A stretch of 14,256 bases of DNA from NCBI GenBank assembly GCA_002179805.1, contig NAVB01002230.1, positions 1 to 14,256 on the forward strand, in the 5' to 3' direction. Below the pieces are notes generated by a model that was not told the origin of the DNA, made no database searches, and saw only the letters and a list, made by a program, of their open reading frames with translations. The DNA comes from Acanthamoeba lenticulata (lineage: Eukaryota > Discosea > Longamoebia > Acanthamoebidae). The position numbers and the translations under genes were made by a program. Numbering within the stretch: position 1 is the stretch's first letter; each line of letters opens with the position of its first letter. Shown piece after piece: positions 7,058 through 14,256 of this stretch.

Positions 7058-7324
7058 ATATTGAGTCTGTCTCTTTCGTCTAACTTAAAAAACACCAATT
7101 AATTTAGATTTGCGCATACTTTTAATTCTGAAAAGGTCTCTGCGCGCACATTCTTTTAGGCTTGCTAAGCGGTTGGGCGTTGCTTCGCCTCCACGTTGCG
7201 CATCCTTCTGATCTCCGTAGAGTGGCCAAAAACATGCCAGCCGCGTGAGGGAAGACATCAACTTCGCGCTCAAGCGAAGGCCAATGGTATGAGAAAAGAG
7301 AGGCGCGGAGTGTCACAGGAGTCC
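7058..7324. other. Intergenic spacer between transposon and importin-11 gene
   Basis: It holds the right ATAT copy (7058-7061) and then 263 bp of unique sequence. This must include the 3' untranslated region of the minus-strand importin gene. I see no tRNA-like fold, no gene and no clear poly(A) signal. TTAA occurs at 7085 and 7099 but has no partner on the left side of the transposon. Confidence 0.5.
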
Positions 7325-10300
7325 TTAATTGCCCAGTGGAGCCGGTGCAGGCTGAATGAGGGCCAAAAGCTGCTGGAGTATGGTCGGGTCGAGCATCTGG
7401 AGCACGCCGTCGCGCGTCAGCTCATTGGGCCGTGCTAGCACGAGCTCGTCGACCTTGGCTGGGAAGTATTTCTCCAGTTCCATTCGATGCACGGGGTCGG
7501 CCTGTCGCAGCTGTTCAAACCAGGGCGACGGCGGCCCAATATGTTTAGGAAACCACGAGCATTAATATCAGCATGTGCGGCCGTGGTGCGAACCTGATCG
7601 CGTTGCACCTCCAGGAGGTCGTCTTTGTTGAGGATGGAGACGTAGGACGATCGCGAGGCGTAGATCAGGTGGCCGACAATGAGTCCAGCACAAAAGTTGA
7701 GCAGCACTGACATTCGCGCCAAGAGCGCAGCACCCTGTCACCCGACACCCGTTAGCAACCAGGCCATACCGGTTTACGACGGTTACCAGGTCGGCGCTCA
7801 CCTCTTCGCCAGGCATGGAGACGGCCAAGGAGAGCAGGGCGCCCAGTCCATAGATAAACTGCCTGCATGCGATGACGGCAGCCACAGGTAAATTGAAAAG
7901 CTACAAAGCAAAAAGGGAAAAAGATGACCTTCGCAGGTGGATCGTGGTTTCGATCAAGTCAATCGGCGCTTTTTCAATCGGATGCATGGCCAGCTGGCCC
8001 AGCTTGACGATCCTGCATACCGTCAGCAACACAGTTGAGACAGATTTTTCAGCGCGGGGACTACAATCATGATGCAGGAGGGGCTGAAGGCGTACAAGCG
8101 GTCGACCCATTGGGCGAGGAGACTCGAGTTGTAGGGCGGCTTGCGCCCGTTAGTGCGGAAGAAGTCCACAAAGAACTCGGGATTCGCCAGCAGGAGCCGC
8201 ATGAACGTGGCGAAATAGAACAGGGACACATCGCTGCCGGTGCCCTGATGTCGTACAACCCGCGCCGAGTACGGTCGGGCGCATCAGCGATGGCCAACGT
8301 GTGGTGGAGCGGAGTGGAGGGTATGTGCGCACGAGCTCGGCTTTCTGGAATTCGGTCTCAGGATAGGCAAACGACAGGAACAAGAGACGCTCTAGGATGT
8401 TGTCTATCAAAGGTGGCACATCCTGCCAAGAAGGAAAAAGGTCATGAATGAAAAAAAAACAAAAAACAAACGAATAATGAGAAAGGTAGTAGGTGGAGCT
8501 ACCTTGGGATAGAGCTGCAGGAGGGTGTCAATGATGCGGCAGCTGAGAATATGCTGCTCAGCGGCCATGCTCCCTTGAGCTAGCATCACTTCAAGCACAC
8601 CGAGGACCTGTTTCATGTGCGCCTTCAAGAACTCCTGGCCTCCCACCAGCACGTAGCTGGAGGACACGTGGGGCCAGGTTTCAATGCTGAGTTGGCAAAG
8701 TGGACCAGCACAAACAACAGGCGAGGAGCACGGACCCCTCAATGATGCTGAGCACGGTCTCGATTGTGCTCTCCTCCTCCTGGACGGTGCGCTGGAGAAT
8801 GGGCACAATCCTGGGGTACAGGGCAAGCATGGCCGGATAAAAGGGCACCGCGCGGAGCATGGCCAACCACAGGCGCAGGCCGTCCTCAAGCACGGCGAGC
8901 GAGTCGTCGGAGGAGACGTCGATGCTTTGCTGGAGCACGGGGATCAGGAACTCGCAGTATTCCTGCGCCATGACGCCCAGCGACTGCGCGAGCAAGTGGT
9001 CATCAGAACGAGGAAGGTCACCTAAACGTGACCGAGAGACGAGCGGACCTACCCGGACAAGGGAGACAAGGGAGCGGATGATCTCGGCTTTCTGGAGCTG
9101 ATTGTGCTTGGAGCGGTCCCACAGGTGGGCCATGCACTGGAGCATCGGCGTGATGTACGGCCGCACACGTTCGCCCATGCTTACGATCAGCACCGAAATG
9201 ACCTGCACGATCTGGAGGTTGGTCTCGCTGTCGGCAATGTCAGCCGCGAGCGAGAACACCAGTTTGACGGTCTCCTCAAGGCTGGGCTCGAGTAGCTCCG
9301 GCTTGAAGTTGATGTCATCAATCACTGGATTGCAGATCACCGATGATGATGATGACAAAGCCTCACCAGTGTCAGCATACACGTGCATGAAGAAGGAGAG
9401 GAAGTAGGATGAGACCTATTTTGAAGGAGACCGTGGCAGTGAGGCGCACGACGACGTCACGATCCTTCATGAGGGCGAGCAGGAACTGATATATAATGGG
9501 CATCACCGAGGGCTGTCGATGGACTTCGCGCGCCCAGTTTTCGATGATTTGCGCCACTCGACGGCGAACAAGCTTGTATCTGCGTCACCAATAGGATCAG
9601 CGGATGCCGTAAACATCATGTTAGCAACTGCAGCGCGACTGCGGGCGAGTGGCACACCTCGGGTCGGGATTCTTCACGTCGTTAACAAACTGCTCGGTGA
9701 GCAATCGGTGAAACGTGGACGCGCTCACGTGTTTATGATACGTGAGGCGATCGGCCGCGAGTGCCAGGGCGAAGTAGACCGCGTCCTTGCGCCGCACCTC
9801 ATCATCACTCAGGGTCTGTCCGGCCTTGCCCTTCTCCACTGCGCCAAAGAATCGTGTGAGCGAGAAGCCAATCATAAATAGGCCGGGCATCGGAGGTGAA
9901 TAGCGGAGCGCAGCACGAACGTTGCAGGAAATCATTGAAGAGCTGATAGACGACCAGGCACGCCTGCTCGGGGTACTTGTTGACCAGCGTGACCAGCAAT
10001 ATCTCGGCGCAGGCCTTGCGGCGCTCGGTCCACGCGCACCTGGCGAGCAACCAGGCACGTGAGATGCGACTCACCAAAAGCTTGTACACAGGCGAAGGGG
10101 GCACACCTGAGCTCCTCGTTGAAGTAGTTCTCCGGGTCAGCTTCCCAATTGCTGAGGTCTTCGTGTGTGGGCACCAGGTAATAGAGCACCAGCGCCTTGC
10201 ACACGTTCTCCACCAGATCCTCTGGAAAGCGGTATTGCATTAATCGCCGTTGAGTTGACGCAACGCACACAAGATCGGTAACGTCGTACTGTTGAACACG

Positions 10301-11999
10301 GCCAAGAGTTTGGTGATATCGTCTTGATCCGACACCATGCTGCTGCCTGTAAAGACAAAACGTCCTTAGTGGAGGTTTGGTCAAATGAGGACAGCAGATT
10401 CTTGCGCACCCTGAAGTTCGACGATCAGGCGCACAAAGGCCAGACAGTGCACGACGAAGGGCTCGGGGAGGGATCCGTGAGGAGAGGATGGGACGGTCTG
10501 GAGCATTAGGCCCAGGCAAAACTGAAGGTAGGGCAGTGCAAACGGCGCAAATTGCAGTGGAGCTTTTTCCTGGACCTGTTATGCCCACCGCAAGACTCGC
10601 GCGTGAGTTCACGTGACGAAAAGATGAAAAGATGAGGTCACCGCCCGGGCAAGACGACCCTAATTAGAAATTTGGCGATGTGGGTGAGGTAGCCGTCGAT
10701 GTAAGGCGACAGGACGCTCTCGGTCAAGGCTCCGCCTGTAAGTTGGTCAGAAGAGCAAAGCCGACACGCAGGGCACGCGAGAGTGAAGGGACTTACGTGC
10801 GGCCACAAAGGTCCGGCAGAACTCGAGCAGTTTGGGGAGCACCTGCTGCGGAACCTCGGTCCTGTCGGCTCCCTTCTTCTTCTTGGCCCACAGCGCATGG
10901 AGCGTGAGCGAGCACTCGATCTTGAGGCATAGCTTACACATCTCAGCCTGTGCCAGTTCATTCCGCAGCGCCTCTCGCCGCTCGTTACCTGCAAAGCCAA
11001 ACGCATGAACAAATTTGTCGAGAGCACAAGAGATTCAGATGAGTGACGCACTGGGGTCGCTGGCAAAGGCACTGAGGGCCGAAGTAATGTGATTTGCTGT
11101 GGGCATCCATGCCGCGCCCACAAACTGGACCAGCTCGGGCGCTGCCTCGGCCAGGGCCTGCTGCTTCTCTGACTGCTTGCTGGCCACCAAGGCCTGTGTG
11201 GTCCAATTTTTAGTGGTCGAAAGACACACAACATGCAGGAGGTAGTGGACAACCTTGACGACATAGTGGAGAGTCAAGAAGCTGCGCAGGGCGAACACAG
11301 GCGACTGCTGCCGAGCCCGGATCAACTCGATAAGTTGAGCAAAGAATCCGGGCCTGAGAATCCAAATACATGCAGGGATGAGGTTGGTCAGGTGCAACCC
11401 GCAGATCGCTGATCTCTCTTTAACAAGTACCAAAACAGCGGATAGTCGTGCGCCACGATTATGCTGATACAGAGCGCTGACTGGCGCGCGAGCTGGTGCG
11501 CGCAAGGCAAGGGTTCTGTTAATCTGTGGCATAAAAAACAGAGTAGAGCGTGTACCTGCAGGCTCTCTTCTGCCAAGAGCTCAAAAATATTTGTTCGCAT
11601 GAACTCCTTGTTGGCTGGCGTGAACGGCCTGCTTTCCATGACACGAGCGAGCTCATGAGCAAGCAGAATACTGCCCAGAGTGCCAACCACAGGTCGTGCA
11701 TACCCAGTGCCTGGCTCCACCGTCCAGTAGCGCTGGATGAGGTTCTTGAGGAAGGTGAGTGCCAGAAACCTCAGAGTGTGATCCTGCCCCTTACCGGCCA
11801 CCACCTGCAGATGAAAGACGAGCACGAGTTAAACAGGGTGCTTACACTTGCTCCATGGATTGAGCAGTACAAGAAGGGCGGCGAGAAAAGAGTCCTCGTG
11901 AGCTGCCCACTGGTGCAGTTGCTGATACGCCACATTTCGTGCAGCAGTATCAGCGGGGTTGGCCGACGCCAGCAGCGCGCCTGCCACCTTCTCTTCCAT
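7325..11999 (-). CDS. IPO11: Importin-11 (Kap120-type) importin-beta family nuclear transport receptor
   Basis: 22 exons, phases consistent, about 1045 residues (human IPO11 is about 975). Exons: 11999-11871, 11804-11556, 11492-11431, 11353-11254, 11193-11052, 10988-10797, 10735-10659, 10575-10410, 10346-10290, 10221-10107, 10039-9921, 9838-9658, 9579-9416, 9324-9053, 8983-8736, 8656-8503, 8422-8333, 8244-8096, 8012-7929, 7862-7802, 7734-7594, 7510-7325. Introns are 60-91 bp. Residues 24-70 are the importin-beta N-terminal (Ran-binding) region (TLRFLALTFLKNLIQRYW). IPO11-specific blocks are LSNWEADPE (about 414-422), RRRVAQIIENW (about 535-545), VLEDGLRLWL (about 706-715) and DPVHR near the C-terminus. 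The fold is HEAT repeats throughout. Known role: RanGTP-dependent nuclear import, with cargo such as UBE2E3 in animals and ribosome-assembly factors for yeast Kap120. Exons 18-19 are the least certain: the donor at 8095 could instead be 8064. Start chosen at 11999, since in-frame upstream ATGs would add an unconserved leader. Confidence 0.88.
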
Positions 12000-12313
12000 G
12001 TTCCCAGCTGAAGTGTTTTTTCCTTGTTTTTCCCTCATATTTCCTCTGTTTTTGTAAAATTGCTTCTTGTTCGCCGTTAAAAGAGCGGCTGACGTGGCGT
12101 TACAACAATACAACCACTCGCAAGGCAACGGCACCAAGAAGATTGTGCTCGTCAATTGACACATTGGTTGGCTCTTTGCCTCGTTTCGGGACCTTGTGGT
12201 GTGTTTATCAACCCTTTCGACATAGCGAATTTACTCAAGTAGAATTGGTATTGTTCAATTGCCCTTGCGCAGGAGGCGAGGGAAAAATCCCTTGGCCATA
12301 GCTTCCATTCGTC
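12000..12313. promoter_or_regulatory. Divergent promoter region between importin-11 and SAM-domain genes
   Basis: The two start codons face away from each other across 314 bp. The region is more A/T-rich than the exons. It has T-rich runs at 12015-12065 on the importin side and TTTACTCAAGTAGAATTGGT on the SAM side. A perfect palindrome, AGGGA-AAAA-TCCCT, lies at 12279-12292, 21 bp before the SAM ATG. No clear TATA box is seen for either gene. Co-regulation of the two genes is possible but is inference. Confidence 0.5.
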
Positions 12314-14159
12314 ATGGAATTGCGGCCCGAGAGTCTTCCTGATGCTACGGCAGCACGACCCACCCACGCTGGCTCCCCCGCGTCAGAACACGCAGGGGGG
12401 ACGCCGCCTGGCTCGCCTCTGCTGGTGCCCCACGCGGTAGGTGGGCGCTCAAGCGGGCTCGGTGGGTCTGCCCCTTCGCCTTTGAGCTCTCATGTTCACT
12501 CCTCGTCGCCTTCGGCCGCGGTGACCATCACCGACAAGAGCGTACGTGTTGCTCGGCGTTCTGCCTCTTACTCATCCCCACATGCTGATCGTCTTGTACG
12601 CACACAGTATACGGCCGAGCAAGTACAGCTGCGCGCGTACTGGCTGAGCTTCATCAAGAACGCTGGCATTGACAAGGAGTACTCCGTCTACTACACCTCC
12701 ATTTTCATGGTAAGTCTTATTGTCCCCACGCACCACGTCATCATCACGGATGCCATCATGACGCCCGGTTGCCGTCGCTTCTCAGGAAAATGAGCTGGAT
12801 GGCACTATGCTGAACGACATCGACCACTCGCTCCTCGTATCGCTGGGCATGAAGAAGGCCGGCCACCGGATCAAGATCATCCGCTATGCGCAGCTCAAGC
12901 TCGCTGGGCGGGCCAAGGGCAGCACCGGCAGCGCCATCCCTAGCGTTGGCGGTGGCGGCAGCAGCGGCCTTAGCTTGTTGGGCGCCAAGGCATCGGACAA
13001 GTCAGTTGTGCATGCAAGCAAGGACTTGCGGTCAAACTCTCTAGACGAACACGCCCTCGGCGGCTCGAGCAAGGACGCAAAGAAGCGGTCGTTGTCGGTG
13101 GCGGTGGGACCGGTGGTGCGCCACGGCCGCTCGGGTTCCAAGGAGAATATCAAGCTGCCGCAATACCAGCACAAGACTCCTGGCACCGCGCCCGTGCCGC
13201 GCCGGGAATCGGAGTCCGGGACTTCGCTGACGGCCGAGCCAGTTCTGGCGCACAACAAACCGTCGTCACTGGGCCATAGATCCGACGTCCCGACGGCGTC
13301 GCCGCCACAGCAGCTGGAGGACGATGATGATGAGGACGACGAAAACGATAGCAGCGCCAGCGATACGTCAAGCGCGGACAGCGACAGCGAGGCAGACATG
13401 GACTTTGAATTCGGCGATGACGACTACAACAAGCTCAAGTCGTCAGGCGACAAAAAGGTATGAGCGGTCTGTTCAGCGCACGTATGTCACGCGCACGCGC
13501 ACTGACAACACGTGAGCACGTTGGTGGGCGAGTGCAGAAGGCCAAGATGTCGAAGAGGGGCGGACGTACGGGATCGCTTCTTCGGCTCGAAGAGGATCCC
13601 GCACTGCTCAACGGTGTTGACTACGACGCCGTACGACCGATCATGTTTTCATTATTTCCTGGCGCGAGTCAAGCTTACCTCATTACTGGTGATCACACAG
13701 GAGCTGTCGGCCGACGAGCACGGTGACCTGTCCATGTACCATGGTTCGTTGGACCCCCCCCCCCGCTTCTTCTCCTTTGGGACGATTGCTGACAAGCGCA
13801 CCGTGTGCAGAAATCAAATTTTTCTTCAATCTGGAACCGACCAAGCGCTATCTGGAGAGCACCAAGGAAATCACCGGGCGCGAGTTTACGGAGCTGGTGT
13901 GTCACAACCTCAAGAAGGAGCCTGGCTCCATCGTCGTCTTCACGGTTAACGACAACGGTAGTTCTTTTCTTTTTTATTTCTATTTTAGAATCATTTGAGA
14001 AATGCATTTGTAGATGACACCAGCGGTGGACTCTCAGGCGAGTTCGTTCCGCTGAAGGAGGATGACTTCATCATCCGCAGCGAGACTCACTACGTCATCG
14101 AGTCGCGTAAGGTGTCGAAGGACATCCGCAAGCTCAAGGAGCGCCTCAAGAAAGGTTAA
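12314..14159 (+). CDS. SAM-domain protein with acidic linker and unassigned C-terminal domain
   Basis: Six exons: 12314-12709, 12786-13457, 13538-13630, 13701-13743, 13811-13957 and 14014-14159. All phases agree, giving 498 residues. Residues 1-95 are Ser/Pro/Gly-rich and probably disordered. Residues about 99-168, split by intron 1, form a sterile alpha motif: AYWLSFIKNAGIDKEY, then ENELDGTMLNDID and SLLVSLGMKKAGHRIKII. SAM domains mediate protein-protein and sometimes RNA contacts. Residues 170-300 are basic and Ser/Gly-rich. Residues 307-345 are strongly acidic with Ser-Asp repeats. Residues 385-498 form a compact mixed-charge domain (YHEIKFFFNLEP, TELVCHNLKKEPGSIVVFTV, DDFIIRSETHYVIESR) with a basic helical tail. 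I do not recognise this domain. The TAA at 14157-14159 ends the frame. A donor-like GTTAAT overlaps it, so an additional exon outside the window cannot be fully excluded. Confidence 0.75.
13754..13764. repeat. Poly-C run inside intron 4 of the SAM gene
   Basis: Eleven consecutive C residues, 10 bp after the donor at 13744 and 46 bp before the acceptor AG. They are likely to be variable in length. They do not disturb the reading frame if the intron is spliced. Confidence 0.8.
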
Positions 14160-14200
14160 TTCCCCTCTTCTGACCACGTTACATGATGTTAACATCGAAC

Positions 14201-14206
14201 AATAAA
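14201..14206 (+). terminator. AATAAA, candidate poly(A) signal of the SAM gene
   Basis: AATAAA lies 42 bp after the TAA stop, a normal distance for a short 3' untranslated region. It directly precedes an A-rich hexamer array that could generate such a hexamer by chance. Confidence 0.4.
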
Positions 14207-14208
14207 AC

Positions 14209-14256
14209 AAAAACAAAAACAAAAACAAAAACAAAAACAAAAACAAAAACAAAAAC
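14209..14256 (+). repeat. (AAAAAC)8 hexamer microsatellite at window edge
   Basis: Eight perfect AAAAAC units run to the last base of the window, so the true length is unknown. They follow the end of the SAM gene. The unit differs from common telomere repeats. Confidence 0.9.

Noticed and set aside
4072..7088. TTAA target sites as transposon borders (4072 and 7085)
   Set aside because: They lie at unequal distances from the inverted repeats, and the sequences just inside them do not match each other.
7058..7324. A tRNA or other small RNA in the gap after the transposon
   Set aside because: I looked for a cloverleaf and T-loop motif on both strands and found none that holds.
11805..11845. 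Strong-looking donor GTAAGC for importin intron 1
   Set aside because: It would leave phase 1, and no acceptor downstream restores the conserved frame. The donor GTACTG at 11870 gives a 66-bp intron and an alignment to the importin N-terminus with one gap.
13958..13988. Earlier acceptor TTTTAG at about 13988 for the last SAM-gene intron
   Set aside because: It gives an in-frame stop after about a dozen codons. The acceptor ending at 14013 keeps the frame for another 47 codons of plausible protein.

Overview
The window reads as nuclear DNA of an intron-rich, GC-rich unicellular eukaryote. An Acanthamoeba-like amoebozoan fits best, but that is inference. The evidence is spliceosomal GT-AG introns of 56-91 bp in three genes, GC-rich third codon positions, large TG/CA microsatellites, an importin-11 homologue and a piggyBac-type transposon. 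Nothing looks prokaryotic. The first nine bases are poly-G and the last 48 are a pure AAAAAC hexamer array, so the window may be a whole contig that ended in simple repeats at both sides.

Layout. Positions 1-2438 hold almost only simple-sequence DNA: alternating TG-rich and CA-rich blocks, a 36-bp minisatellite, and one non-repetitive island at about 912-1130 that could be a gene remnant. Positions 2439-3710 (minus) hold an intronless gene for a 423-residue protein. I read it as an SP-RING (MIZ) zinc-finger protein of the PIAS/Siz SUMO-ligase type, with a roughly 90-residue insertion inside the finger, a SUMO-interacting-motif-like segment and a Myc-like nuclear signal at the C-terminus. Positions 3711-4155 are intergenic and carry a foldback sequence. 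Positions 4160-7057 are a complete-looking 2.9-kb piggyBac-like transposon. It has 25-bp terminal inverted repeats starting CCCTT, flanking ATAT duplications, and a two-exon transposase with an N-terminal SAP motif, a DDD catalytic core and a C-terminal Cys/His-rich domain. Two in-frame minisatellites code for Ala/Pro-rich linkers. Positions 7325-11999 (minus) hold a 22-exon importin-11 (Kap120) gene whose whole reading frame can be followed through 21 introns (about 1045 residues). Positions 12000-12313 are a divergent promoter. Positions 12314-14159 (plus) hold a six-exon gene for a 498-residue SAM-domain protein with an acidic linker and a C-terminal domain I do not recognise.

How the genes relate. 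These are independent eukaryotic transcription units, not an operon. The transposon lies in the gap between the SP-RING gene and the 3' end of the importin gene, in the same orientation as both, and interrupts neither. The importin and SAM genes share a 314-bp head-to-head promoter region. The most unusual items are the SAP-piggyBac element with its non-TTAA flank, the split SP-RING, the unassigned C-terminal domain of the SAM protein, and a relaxed splice-donor set rich in GTNCG.
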